In this document: one piece after another, positions 41,101 to 48,686 of the stretch | How positions within the stretch are numbered: the stretch's first letter is position 1 | Layout: every line of letters starts with the position of its first letter | Assembly (NCBI GenBank): GCA_035292505.1 | Contig: DATDQA010000317.1 | Coordinates: 1-49,798 of the forward strand | Reading direction: 5' to 3' | Length of the DNA stretch: 49,798 bases | DNA from: DATDQA01 sp035292505 | Lineage (GTDB): Bacteria > Bacteroidota > Bacteroidia > Chitinophagales > Saprospiraceae | Notes under the pieces: model-generated | What the model was told of the DNA's origin: nothing | Database searches by the model: none | Seen by the model: the letters and a program-made list of their open reading frames with translations, nothing else | Program-made: the position numbers and the translations under genes

Positions 41101-42673
41101 TTGCAATCGGGCCACCTCCAAGATGACAAGCTACCCAGATCGTGCCGGGGAAAGGTCCTCCATTACTGGTACTTATTACATCCAGTGGATAAATAGGTAA
41201 GTTCGATGTAAGTATCACGACGCTATCAGGGTGATCAATGTTGCCATTCGCATTGAGTTTAACTCTGTACAACGCAGGGCCTAACAATGCTGTGCAGAGC
41301 AAATCCCCGACCATTGAACTATCGAAATTCATCGCTGTATATTCTGAAAGGCCATTCATGCTCTTCTTATAGATGGCATAAATGGAATTGTCGTCAGTTC
41401 CCGCGACTTGATAGTCCCCTTCGATAGGATGAGCCATGTCAACTGGTAGTGGAGGCCAGTCATAAGGAAGAGAAGTCGCAGGATCGTCCTCGATGTATTC
41501 TGTGCGAAAGATGCCTGTTGCACCATCCCTCGTGTAGAGTCCCGCGGAATCAGGATTACAGCGAATCGGAGACGGATGCCCACCATAAAAATCTGTCTCA
41601 ATCTTATGTAAACCATCCATATTTGTCATTGACGATGAGCCGGGTTCTGATGAGTTGTAAACATTTGTTGCCGTGCCTAAGCCTTCATTGCTTGGAGTCC
41701 CTCCATAAAGTGGGTTAGGGCCGTTGTCCCAGGTATACATATGTCCGAGTTGAGTGATCAGAAGATCATAGGGATTTCGGAAACCTGGTGCGTATATCTG
41801 CACAGGACCGTTTTCAATAAATTTGGCTTGATTCAAGCCGTCATTTCCTCCAAATGGATCATGCATATCAACCCCATTGTATCCCATCGCCATCGGATCA
41901 TCGATTCCGTTCGCGTTCGACCTTGTAGGATCATCAACAGTAGGGAGATTATAAATGTATTGAGCTCCACTGCTCGTATCGACAAGAATTGGCATCTCTT
42001 CCAATGCGTTCAGATCGATGGAGAGAATTGCACCGGATAATGCATACTCACAGAGATAAGCAAGGGCGGTAGAAGGTGAGCCGGCATTAGTATTTCCGCC
42101 CTGAGCCACATAAAGTGTATGCGTGCTCGCATCGTAAAACAATCCGTTGGTTGAATGGTCTTCCTCTGATCTCGGCAACCCTCTGACAAGGTCTACCTTT
42201 GACCACGACCCACCATTTTTAGAGAGCCTGGATATAGTCCCGGAATTGGTATCAAGGTTAGTATCCGTGCCTGTAAATATGCCGCCGCCTACTCGGGGGT
42301 CACTTGATGATACATAAATGACTGGATGTGATGGTGTGCCTACAACCTGAATGCCGGTGGCTTGCCTTAATGAATCGACAGGCACAGTTCCGTCATCGTT
42401 GTGATTTTGCATATTCTTGACAAGGGTAATAGTTTCCGTCGCGGTCACATCATAGTCATTTGAACCGGTACGCACTATCGTATAGATCAATATTGTACCA
42501 TCCAGATTCAATACATAGAGCTTTTGATCCGGGCCAAAGCAAATCGATGTAGGACGCACTACGCTCTCGCCACCCAATTGGCTAATTGTAAAGGACTGCC
42601 CATAAAAGCTTGAATACCGAATAAATACCAGCAAGGCACACAGAACAAGGCGGGAAGCCACTTTTACTTTCAT
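38189..42673 (-). CDS. Large secreted mosaic protein: PQQ/sorbosone-dehydrogenase-like, kelch and beta-helix regions
   Basis: This protein of about 1494 residues has a signal peptide (MKVKVASRLVLCALLVFIRY then SSFYGQS). A -7 box at 42716-42723 supports this start over one at 42718. Residues about 25-510 look like a PQQ/sugar dehydrogenase-type beta-propeller (RPTSICFGPDQKLYVLNLDG, IYVSSSDPRVGGG, YAPGFRNPYDLL). About 540-605 is a calcium-binding thrombospondin-3-like stretch (DEDYDGFTNADE, DDDDDGINDILD), followed by a beta-sandwich-like region. About 870-1165 are kelch repeats (YLLGG, YMIGGLTNGHVGG, LLVIGGERESG). About 1175-1278 is a choice-of-anchor D (HYDIN/ASPM-like) domain, and 1281-1494 a right-handed beta-helix. 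It ends LLNWEGNLNLLQQE without a type IX sorting domain. Probably an outer-surface or secreted protein; function unknown. Confidence 0.82.
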   Translation of the reverse strand: MKVKVASRLVLCALLVFIRYSSFYGQSFTISQLGGESVVRPTSICFGPDQKLYVLNLDGTILIYTIVRTGSNDYDVTATETITLVKNMQNHNDDGTVPVDSLRQATGIQVVGTPSHPVIYVSSSDPRVGGGIFTGTDTNLDTNSGTISRLSKNGGSWSKVDLVRGLPRSEEDHSTNGLFYDASTHTLYVAQGGNTNAGSPSTALAYLCEYALSGAILSIDLNALEEMPILVDTSSGAQYIYNLPTVDDPTRSNANGIDDPMAMGYNGVDMHDPFGGNDGLNQAKFIENGPVQIYAPGFRNPYDLLITQLGHMYTWDNGPNPLYGGTPSNEGLGTATNVYNSSEPGSSSMTNMDGLHKIETDFYGGHPSPIRCNPDSAGLYTRDGATGIFRTEYIEDDPATSLPYDWPPLPVDMAHPIEGDYQVAGTDDNSIYAIYKKSMNGLSEYTAMNFDSSMVGDLLCTALLGPALYRVKLNANGNIDHPDSVVILTSNLPIYPLDVISTSNGGPFPGTIWVACHLGGGPIAILEPSDFVACLGTDNNTIDEDYDGFTNADEIDNGTGPCNGLDVPSDHDGTLIGGFLVSDLNDPDDDDDGINDILDLFVWDPMNGLNTTIPIEYPLLNNDPGTGFYGLGFTGFMMNGTDDYLELWKTGENSTTSIMAGGEDGVLSLIGVDQGDALNAFDDQHNAFQFGFAIDSTDAPFLAEAQIAGPVFPDTIQNFQSMGMYIGTGDQNNYVKIVINANGGTPGIAVVVENNGSSSSIQYAVSGIGSESNVRLALLVNPVNGFVIPQYATDLDDLQDLSDGFYIQGPLLATLKGPQAVAMGVISTARGSTNRFEVTWSHLSVDEAPERSGVWYTLQDGSGCQPENMSGECCQSRHEAAYIQSGDKFYLLGGREHSSNVNIYNPATDTWTIGAAPDILLHHFQAIDYYGLIVAAGAFTGDFPFETPVTRLIVYNPMTNTWHNGPTIPSARRRGSAATVLKNDTLYMIGGLTNGHVGGSVNWFDRFDFRTNTWGILTNAPNQRDHFHAALKDDKIYAAAGRRTTIGNLFLDTEPTVDVFDISTGTWDAVAAALPTKRAGNTVAVMGDELLVIGGERESGSAKKATEALDLSAETWRTLDSLNIGRHGTQAIINNEGIYVASGATMQGGNSTTRTTEAFFFYGQTDPILTPTDASELAGVDHDFDEVPIEESASFDLYLHNANGNQAILLKNMTMFDSTIFIVDTSLSFPRFLKPGDSLRIPIVFSPTIMQPYSDTLYLQHTGSNAPTKKIVLIGEGGYNWLGDVRAYVDSSATGTGLGNSWDDAFTTVQEALLRSTEYPQITEVWIAKGTYSPANVRTSSFVLRDSLMLYGGFHGTEILLSQRDIDDFPVVLSGDIGTQDDSTDNVFHVVMMTGTADTATLDGVTIEEGLANGYTDFDKQGAGVLNFGNLIIRNSTIRHCTSINAGSALVNSGMSAFLLLDNVGFHGNSDPHLVNKEGALLNWEGNLNLLQQE

Positions 42674-42715
42674 TCGGTGGGTAAAACTATATATCATGGA
42701 CTTACAAATTCCGTG

Positions 42716-42723
42716 CAAATATA
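42716..42723 (-). promoter_or_regulatory. -7 box for the secreted mosaic gene
   Basis: On the minus strand TATATTTG matches TAnnTTTG exactly, placing the transcript start near 42709, upstream of the chosen start codon at 42673 and downstream of the alternative at 42718. A -33 box is not obvious. Confidence 0.5.
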
Positions 42724-42783
42724 CGCGTCCCTATCTTCCCGGAGATGACGTATATCGCTGGAAACCAAAGGAAAAGTCACGAT

Positions 42784-42791
42784 TATCTTTG
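42784..42791 (+). promoter_or_regulatory. -7 box of the epimerase gene, implying a near-leaderless transcript
   Basis: TATCTTTG is a perfect -7 box that ends only 7 bases before the ATG at 42799. A transcript from it would start at or a few bases before the start codon. No -33 box is apparent. Confidence 0.5.
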
Positions 42792-42798
42792 CCCGTCT

Positions 42799-43866
42799 AT
42801 GAGGACGCGCATTGTCGAGACTGAGGTATGGAAGGAAGACCTTCAACTGAAACGGTCGTATCGTATCGCAGGTGAGGAAATCACAGATGCCTACAATGCT
42901 TTTATTGTCCTGAGAGATGAAACAGGCCGGAGTGGCATTGGAGCGGCATCACCCATGCCGGAAGTCTGCGGTGAACATATGCACGAAACCCTTACGGGAC
43001 TGAATAAAGCGGCAGAGTTGCTGCGAAGCGCAGGTGCCCTTCCTCTCGAAATTTTCTGTGAAATACTCGAAAAAGAGCTCAGCGAGACCCCTGCGGCGTG
43101 GGCAGCAGTCGATATGGCATTGTATGATTTGAGTTGTAAACAACTCGGTATATCTGTTGTAGCTTTTCTTGGCAAGCATCACACAGCCATGGAGACCTCA
43201 GTGACCATTGGTATTTCGTCTGAGGATCGCGTTCGTGAAGAACTCTTCGCGCACCTGGTGCAGGGCTTTCGCGTCATTAAAGTCAAAATCGGAGACAATG
43301 TAGACAGGGATATTGCGATCATACACAAACTCCGCGAATGGGGTGGCAATGAGTTTCGTTTGCGTGTAGATGCGAATGAAGGCTACACTCTTCTGTCTCT
43401 CAAACAATTTATGGCCCGGACCGCAAAGCTTAACATTGAATTGATTGAACAGCCTCTGCCATCGCCCGCAGGAGATCACATGCGAACGCTTTCCGGTACG
43501 CAAAGAGCCGTATGCATGGCAGATGAAGATCTGATGACAGAAGGAGATGCAGATGCGCTCTCAGAAGGCACGCCTTATGGTGTCTGGAATGTCAAACTCA
43601 TGAAGTCGGGAGGCATCACTCCCACAAAACGCATTGCAGCAAAAGCTTTACGGGCAGGTATCAGGGTGATGTGGGGTTGCAATGATGAAAGCAGAATCAG
43701 CATTGCGGCGGCATTACATGTGGCGTTTAGTTGTTCAGCCACGCAATACCTTGACCTTGATGGGTCATTCGATATAGCGCATGATATCGTCAGTGGTGGA
43801 TTTGTGCTGGAAAATGGTAAGCTCCGGCTTACCGACACACCTGGTCTTGGTGTCATGTTGCTGTAA
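42799..43866 (+). CDS. Dipeptide (L-Ala-D/L-Glu) epimerase, enolase superfamily
   Basis: This 355-residue enzyme of the muconate-lactonizing subgroup has an N-terminal capping domain and a TIM barrel. The catalytic Lys lies in IKVKIG. The metal ligands are RVDANEGY, IEQPL and ADEDL, and the second catalytic Lys is in NVKLMKSGGI. YLDLDG carries the D-x-D-G motif that dipeptide epimerases use to bind the substrate's amino end. It probably recycles peptidoglycan peptides or other dipeptides (inference). The start at ATG 42799 is chosen because a -7 box overlaps the upstream ATG at 42745. Confidence 0.9.
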   Translation: MRTRIVETEVWKEDLQLKRSYRIAGEEITDAYNAFIVLRDETGRSGIGAASPMPEVCGEHMHETLTGLNKAAELLRSAGALPLEIFCEILEKELSETPAAWAAVDMALYDLSCKQLGISVVAFLGKHHTAMETSVTIGISSEDRVREELFAHLVQGFRVIKVKIGDNVDRDIAIIHKLREWGGNEFRLRVDANEGYTLLSLKQFMARTAKLNIELIEQPLPSPAGDHMRTLSGTQRAVCMADEDLMTEGDADALSEGTPYGVWNVKLMKSGGITPTKRIAAKALRAGIRVMWGCNDESRISIAAALHVAFSCSATQYLDLDGSFDIAHDIVSGGFVLENGKLRLTDTPGLGVMLL

Positions 43867-43919
43867 ATACTCCATAGTGTCTCTTTGTCCTTGACCTTCA
43901 CGACATTGTCCAAAGCCAC

Positions 43920-44058
43920 CACTGACGCCGTGCTCCTCCGCGCTCCGTCGCTGAAGCTATGGAGCGCAAGCGACTGGAGCTACGGCGGCACGCGGTCGGC
44001 CAGAGCCTTGCTCCTGCGTCGTCGCCGACTTCGGTGCCATAGACATCCCTTTTGGGCC
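43920..44058. other. GC-rich spacer with repeat elements
   Basis: The 264-base gap between the epimerase and the S4 gene contains a palindrome-like stretch around 43947-43987 (CTATGGAGCGCAAGCGACTGG region), and at 44034-44058 a copy of the dispersed GTGCCATAG element also seen at 11406-11452. No coding frame in it resembles a protein. Similar GC-rich palindromes recur at 21661-21690. Confidence 0.4.
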
Positions 44059-44130
44059 GGCCAGGCGGGGTTCGTGGAAAACTCCTTCAGTAGATCAATT
44101 TCCACGTTAATCAATGTGAGACATTACCAG

Positions 44131-44520
44131 TTACTCTTTTGGCTTCCCTTTATATTCATCGAGTTCACGTCGTTCTTTCTTCGTCGGGCGACCAACACCT
44201 TTTCCCCTCACTTCAGGTCTGGCTTTTCCGATAAACCACTCCTTGTATTTATTGCGTTCTTCGTCCGGTGTGAGGTCTTCATAGCAGACCTGAGCAAGAG
44301 GTGCGGATACGCGTTTGTCGATCAGATCGAGAACTTTGAAAGAGAGATGAAATCCATCCTTGCGCAGATCGACGAGGCAACCCCGCTGCACCATTGAACT
44401 GGCTTTGGCTACGATACGATCGATTTTTACCTGGTTTGCTCTGCAGGCATCGGTTGCCATTGAGCGGGACTTATAGATGCGCACGCTCCACAACCATTTG
44501 TCGATACGCACCTTATCCAT
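44131..44520 (-). CDS. S4-domain RNA-binding protein, HslR/Hsp15 type
   Basis: This 129-residue protein opens with the S4 RNA-binding domain (MDKVRIDKWLWSVRIYKSRSMATDACRANQVKID then RIVAKASSMVQRGCLVDLR) and has a basic C-terminal tail (GRPTKKERRELDEYKG). This is the HslR/Hsp15 plan; E. coli Hsp15 binds 50S subunits carrying stalled peptidyl-tRNA and helps to recycle them. Length and order match. The gap to the lipoprotein gene upstream is 22 bases, and the same strand continues with ppk2, so a shared transcript is likely. Confidence 0.9.
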   Translation of the reverse strand: MDKVRIDKWLWSVRIYKSRSMATDACRANQVKIDRIVAKASSMVQRGCLVDLRKDGFHLSFKVLDLIDKRVSAPLAQVCYEDLTPDEERNKYKEWFIGKARPEVRGKGVGRPTKKERRELDEYKGKPKE

Positions 44521-44542
44521 TCGTCAGGATTTTGGGCATACA

Positions 44543-44905
44543 TTATTGTCCGCGTGTAAAGATGAGCAGTTCGTCCTGACCACCACGATTCATGCGGATC
44601 TCAAGATTGCCTTCGTCCAGTCGTTCGATTTTCACGACGATGCGTTCTTCGCCTTTAGCTTGTGTGTAAAGTTTATAGCCATCAATCCACCAGGTGCCTT
44701 CCTCCTGGTTTCGTGCGATAACTGCGCGATACGTTTTGTCTTCATTGAATTCAAACCATGCAGTGAGGTCAGTCTCCAGGCCATTCTGCAGCCAGCCGAT
44801 ACTAAACCACCGACCTATAATTTCGCGTTCGTTGTAGTTTTTAGTGGAACAGCTCACCATCAACACAGTGAGCACGAAGATCAGATACGTGTTAAGCTTT
44901 TTCAT
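44543..44905 (-). CDS. Lipocalin-like lipoprotein
   Basis: This 120-residue lipoprotein has the signal MKKLNTYLIFVLTVLMVSC with the lipobox Cys at residue 19. The mature part, IIGRWFSIGWLQNGLETDLTAWFEFNEDKTYRAVI then GTWWIDGYKLYT, has the GxW entry and strand order of small lipocalin-like domains in Bacteroidota. Such proteins are often anchored in the outer membrane. Ligand and role are unknown. Its start overlaps the ppk2 stop by 4 bases. Confidence 0.78.
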   Translation of the reverse strand: MKKLNTYLIFVLTVLMVSCSTKNYNEREIIGRWFSIGWLQNGLETDLTAWFEFNEDKTYRAVIARNQEEGTWWIDGYKLYTQAKGEERIVVKIERLDEGNLEIRMNRGGQDELLIFTRGQ

Positions 44906-45639
44906 CTTTTTAAGGTTGGCAATTCAAGAGGAAGTTCATCTAAAGTTTCTATGATTTTCGTTGCAATAAAATAATCGCGATACCAGCGCTGATCAACCGG
45001 TGCAATGATCCAGGGGACCACGCTGCGATAGATGGCATCCTCATAGCAAAAAATATATTGATCCCAGTACTTGAGTTCTTCCCAATCCGCCGCATTGTGT
45101 TTCCAGTTCTTCCGGGGATCATCGATACGCTCCTGGAGTTTCTCTTTCTGACGTTCAGGCGAGATGTGCATGTAAAATTTGAGGATCGTGGTATTGTTTT
45201 CTTTTTGCAGCATCCGTTCGAACTCATTGATCGCCTGCATACGTTGATCCACACGTTCTTCATCGATCCATTTGTGTACACGTTGTACAAGGATATCTTC
45301 GTAATGGGATCTGTTGAAGACCTGGATGAAACCTTTTCGCGGTATCACCTTGTGGATACGCCAGAGGAAATCATGCGCAAACTCTTCTTCAGTGGGTTTT
45401 TTAAAACCAATTGCATTAATGCCGATAGGACTGCAGTAGCTGAATACTTTGCGTGTGACACCGTCTTTGCCTGTCGCGTCCATGCCCTGGAGAACTACAA
45501 GCAGCGAGTATTTCTCCTGTGCATACAGGATGTGCTGGAGGTCACCAATCCGACGGGCCAGTTTATCTACTTCTTTTTTTATTTCACCTTTCTCAAATCC
45601 TTTCGGAGCTCTCGTAGGATAATCACTGAGTTTGATCAT
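44902..45639 (-). CDS. ppk2: Polyphosphate kinase 2 (PPK2 family)
   Basis: This 245-residue polyphosphate:nucleotide phosphotransferase has Walker A VLQGMDATGKDGV, the lid segment GFIQVFNRSHYEDILVQRV, and the Walker B-like FERMLQKENNTTILKFYMHIS. The terminal region RKNWKHNAADWEELKYWDQYIFCYEDAI is specific to PPK2. It transfers phosphate between polyphosphate and nucleoside mono- or diphosphates. Subclass (AMP- or ADP-preferring) cannot be fixed by eye. Together with Pst and Pit it completes a polyphosphate theme. Downstream it overlaps the lipoprotein gene. Confidence 0.92.
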   Translation of the reverse strand: MIKLSDYPTRAPKGFEKGEIKKEVDKLARRIGDLQHILYAQEKYSLLVVLQGMDATGKDGVTRKVFSYCSPIGINAIGFKKPTEEEFAHDFLWRIHKVIPRKGFIQVFNRSHYEDILVQRVHKWIDEERVDQRMQAINEFERMLQKENNTTILKFYMHISPERQKEKLQERIDDPRKNWKHNAADWEELKYWDQYIFCYEDAIYRSVVPWIIAPVDQRWYRDYFIATKIIETLDELPLELPTLKR

Positions 45640-45664
45640 AGGTCATTCAGATTGTATGCACATA

Positions 45665-46591
45665 TCAGGTGCGCATCCTGGTACGTTTGACCAGATAGTT
45701 TTGCAGGATGGTTCGATATCCCTGATGGATGTCAGTCGGGATAAAGTCGATCCGGTACTGCAGGCACTTCATACGTAACGTATCAAGAAGGCTGCGCACT
45801 TGTTCCTGGTAATATCGGCGCACCTCCTGGCTCCGGAGTTTGACACGCTCACCACTTTCCATATCGACAAATTCATACGGTCTGTTATCGTAATCGAATG
45901 TCACCTCTTTAGCTTCATCGACGACATGGAATAACACTACCTCGTGCTTATTATATTTCAAATGCTGAAGGCCGGATAACAGGGCATCCATCTTCTCGTC
46001 ACCTTCAAACATATCACTCAGGATGATCACCAGAGACCGCTTATGTATGCTGTCTGCGATCTGGTGCAGTGCGCGTGCAGCATCCGTCTTGCGATCCAGA
46101 ACCGGCTGCCGAATCAGTTGATCAAGATGTGAAAGGAGTAATTGGTAATGAGATGTGCTGCTTTTGCATTTGGTATGCACCAGGAGATCATCCGCGAAGA
46201 TGCTCAATCCAAATGCATCACGCTGACGGCGGAGCATATTCATGAGTGAAGCAGCGGCAAGTGAAGCATATCTCAGCTTATTGAGCCCTGTCCCTTCAGG
46301 AGTGAGTTCAGGAAAGTACATGGAGGACGATGCATCGATCACGATCTGGCATCGCAGATTGGTCTCTTCCTCAAACTTCTTTGAATACAATCTGTCTGTC
46401 CGTGCGAGGATTTTCCAATCCACATTTTTGGTGGATTCACCCGGATTGTAGAGCCGGTGTTCGGCGAATTCCACAGAGAATCCATGAAAAGGACTTTTGT
46501 GCAGTCCGATAATAAATCCTTCTACAACCTGTCTTGCCAGAAGCTCCAGATTGGAGAAGTCGCGGATATCGTGATCGTCGAAAAATTGCAT
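45665..46591 (-). CDS. DUF58 / von Willebrand factor A-like protein
   Basis: This 308-residue protein has the DUF58 family's entry segment (SPFHGFSVEFAEHRLYNPGESTKNVDWKILARTDRLYSKKFEEETNL) and a vWA-like fold with the metal-site start VIDASSSMYF (D-x-S-x-S) and VIILSDMFEGD. DUF58 proteins usually act beside MoxR-type AAA+ ATPases in envelope or protein-complex maturation. No moxR gene is in the window. The gap to ppk2 is 25 bases on the same strand. A terminator between it and trxA suggests that a new transcription unit begins here. Confidence 0.88.
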   Translation of the reverse strand: MQFFDDHDIRDFSNLELLARQVVEGFIIGLHKSPFHGFSVEFAEHRLYNPGESTKNVDWKILARTDRLYSKKFEEETNLRCQIVIDASSSMYFPELTPEGTGLNKLRYASLAAASLMNMLRRQRDAFGLSIFADDLLVHTKCKSSTSHYQLLLSHLDQLIRQPVLDRKTDAARALHQIADSIHKRSLVIILSDMFEGDEKMDALLSGLQHLKYNKHEVVLFHVVDEAKEVTFDYDNRPYEFVDMESGERVKLRSQEVRRYYQEQVRSLLDTLRMKCLQYRIDFIPTDIHQGYRTILQNYLVKRTRMRT

Positions 46592-46604
46592 GATGAGATT
46601 GAAA

Positions 46605-46638
46605 CAAAAACGCCCTTAATACAATGGATTAAGGGCGT
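46605..46638 (-). terminator. Rho-independent terminator of trxA
   Basis: ACGCCCTTAAT and ATTAAGGGCGT form a perfect 11-bp stem with a 7-base loop (46610-46638). On the minus strand it is followed by TTTTTG. It lies 24 bases after the trxA stop and 14 bases before the DUF58 start. Confidence 0.85.
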
Positions 46639-46661
46639 CAAGATACAGTTTCTTCTTTTCG

Positions 46662-46979
46662 TTAAATGAGCGCTTCGATCTTTGAAGCGAGGACTTTTTT
46701 AGAGGTTGCACCCACCTGCCTGTCGACGACTTCACCATTCTTGATAAACAACACCGTGGGAATACTGCGCACATTAAATTTCATACTCACCTGAGGATTG
46801 TCATCTACATTGAGCTTGCCGACGACGACGCGGTCTGCATACTCTTTAGACAATTCTTCAATAAAAGGGCCGATCATCCGGCACGGACCACACCATTCTG
46901 CCCAGAAATCCACAACTGTCACCTGGTCTGCTTTCAGTGCCTTTTCCTGGAAATTCGCATCATTGAATTCAAGTGCCAT
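46662..46979 (-). CDS. trxA: Thioredoxin
   Basis: This 105-residue cytoplasmic thioredoxin has the active site VDFWAEWCGPCRMIGPFIEEL, the cis-Pro loop VRSIPTVLFIKNGEVVDRQVG and the normal C-terminal helix. The start at MALEF (46979) fits the family; a Met three codons upstream is possible. A near-consensus -7 box TATCTTCG lies at 47059-47066 on the minus strand. The gene is monocistronic, given the terminator that follows. Confidence 0.95.
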   Translation of the reverse strand: MALEFNDANFQEKALKADQVTVVDFWAEWCGPCRMIGPFIEELSKEYADRVVVGKLNVDDNPQVSMKFNVRSIPTVLFIKNGEVVDRQVGATSKKVLASKIEALI

Positions 46980-47110
46980 AGGATACAAAAGTTATTATTT
47001 GTTAGTTGATCGAAAATCTTATCGGTGGCAGAACAACCGCCCCCTTTAAAAGTTCTGGCGAAGATAGAATTTTATGGTAGGGACAATTCCCACTCGTAAA
47101 TCAGGGTACC

Positions 47111-48682
47111 CTAATTCAGCGGATTTGCCGTGTTATTCAGGTCGCCGAGCTTGATGCCACGAAAGGTTCCGCTTTGCGTACCGTTTAGGATATTCTGCAG
47201 AAGTACGGGTACAGGCAAGTCAACCACTGGAGGTTGTTGTCCCGGGGCACCAAACGTGACACTCGCATGGAAGAACAGCCAGGTTGAAGGAGATGGAAAC
47301 TGGTTTTCAAAGCCAAGCAGGAGCCTGCGCATATATACGATATCAAGAACCGAGATCGTCTTAGAAAGATTGACGTCCGCGGCAAATAATTTTTCTACAC
47401 TATTGAGATATTCAAGTCCTAATAGATGCTTCTGCAATGCAACAAGATCCAGTACCGTGAGACCATTCAACGGATTGATCGTCTTGGAAACGGAGAGCCT
47501 GAGATCATTATTCACGACATACGCTGAATCGAAGACAAACTCATATCTCCCCTGAGCATCTGTAGTATCAGATGCTATATCATTGCCATTCAGTGAGACA
47601 ATCATACGCGCACCAGCAATCCCAACGCTTCCCTGATGCGTACGTACCACACCACTGATTGTGACATCGGTAGGAATGTCCGGAATCTCAATAATATGCA
47701 AGGTCACAAGTGTATCACAGCCTCCTGTCAGAGATTGGACGGTGAACATATACGTGTTTTCTTCGTTGTACCATACTCCGTACACCAATACAGAATCACC
47801 CTCAGTAAAGGATGCATTGATGGTGTTGGTATGCAAAGGATCCATGGTGATGTTGACGGTGACAACAGTATCACAGCCAAAAGTTTGAGACTGAACAATG
47901 ACTTCATAGGTGCCCGCTTCATCATAGTTTGTGCCATACACCACTACTGATTCACCCGCGCAAAAAGAGGCATTGATCGTTGAGATTTCCAGAGGATCTT
48001 CGGTAATTGTAATCCATACTAACGTGTCACAGTCATCATCCTGAATTGTATCTGTATATGTACCTGCTTCATCATACCATTGCTCATAGACCTCTACAGA
48101 ATCGCCGGTGCAAAAGCTTTCATAGACCGCAATCGTCACAAGGCATTCGGGTCTCTGAGCTCCTGTGGCAGCGATAGCCGCATCCAGTTCTGCGATTGTT
48201 TCCGTATTGTTTGAGCCATCGACATCATATTGTACAGTGCCATCAGGTGCAATGACGACGAATGTCGGGGTGCCATAAAATGGACCGAACATCCCCTGTT
48301 TATACGGCGCCACTGCAGCAAGACTTCCTCCTTCAGACCCTGCTGCCGGGTAAGTATGCCCGTGATTTGCTTTGTATGCATTCACCAGGGCATCTGTATC
48401 AAAATTCTTATCACTGAGATCAAAGAATTCCACATCATAATCTCCTCCTCCCCACTCCTGGTAGAGTGGTTCCATATACGGTGCAATGGCATTGCAGGGT
48501 GGACAGGTGGTGAAAAAGATCTCTATCAGGACCGTCTTGCCTTGATTCAGATAGTCAGCATAGAGGGTATGATCGTCTCCTTCGGAATCGGTGATCGTAA
48601 AATCAGGAGCAAGTTGGCCTGAGATACGGTTTGCGCCAAAGAGAAAGAGGATGAACAGGATGCTTTGTATCTGTTTTGTCAT
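47111..48682 (-). CDS. Secreted redoxin with Cys-pair repeats and a dockerin-like C-terminal region
   Basis: This 523-residue secreted protein opens with a signal peptide (MTKQIQSILFILFLFGANRISG) and a TlpA/redoxin domain (about 24-165), with the redox site TTCPPCNA at Cys60-Cys63. Three ~60-residue repeats follow, each with a CxG...V and GCDTLVT-type Cys pair (SFCTGDSVEVY, SFCAGESVVVY, SFTEGDSVLVY). After a carboxypeptidase-regulatory-like beta domain (SGVVRTHQGSVGIAGARM) come two EF-hand-like dockerin motifs (NGLTVLDLVALQKHLLGL and ADVNLSKTISVLDIVYMRRL). It ends RGIKLGDLNNTANPLN, without a type IX sorting domain. The start is ATG 48682; a longer frame to 48838 overlaps the upstream gene. 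It is a paralogue of the next gene by its N-terminal domain. Confidence 0.82.
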   Translation of the reverse strand: MTKQIQSILFILFLFGANRISGQLAPDFTITDSEGDDHTLYADYLNQGKTVLIEIFFTTCPPCNAIAPYMEPLYQEWGGGDYDVEFFDLSDKNFDTDALVNAYKANHGHTYPAAGSEGGSLAAVAPYKQGMFGPFYGTPTFVVIAPDGTVQYDVDGSNNTETIAELDAAIAATGAQRPECLVTIAVYESFCTGDSVEVYEQWYDEAGTYTDTIQDDDCDTLVWITITEDPLEISTINASFCAGESVVVYGTNYDEAGTYEVIVQSQTFGCDTVVTVNITMDPLHTNTINASFTEGDSVLVYGVWYNEENTYMFTVQSLTGGCDTLVTLHIIEIPDIPTDVTISGVVRTHQGSVGIAGARMIVSLNGNDIASDTTDAQGRYEFVFDSAYVVNNDLRLSVSKTINPLNGLTVLDLVALQKHLLGLEYLNSVEKLFAADVNLSKTISVLDIVYMRRLLLGFENQFPSPSTWLFFHASVTFGAPGQQPPVVDLPVPVLLQNILNGTQSGTFRGIKLGDLNNTANPLN

Positions 48683-48686
48683 TGTG

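Noticed and set aside
45058..45690. Long plus-strand open frame opposite ppk2
   Set aside because: It is a shadow of the coding strand of ppk2, whose catalytic motifs are all present on the minus strand.
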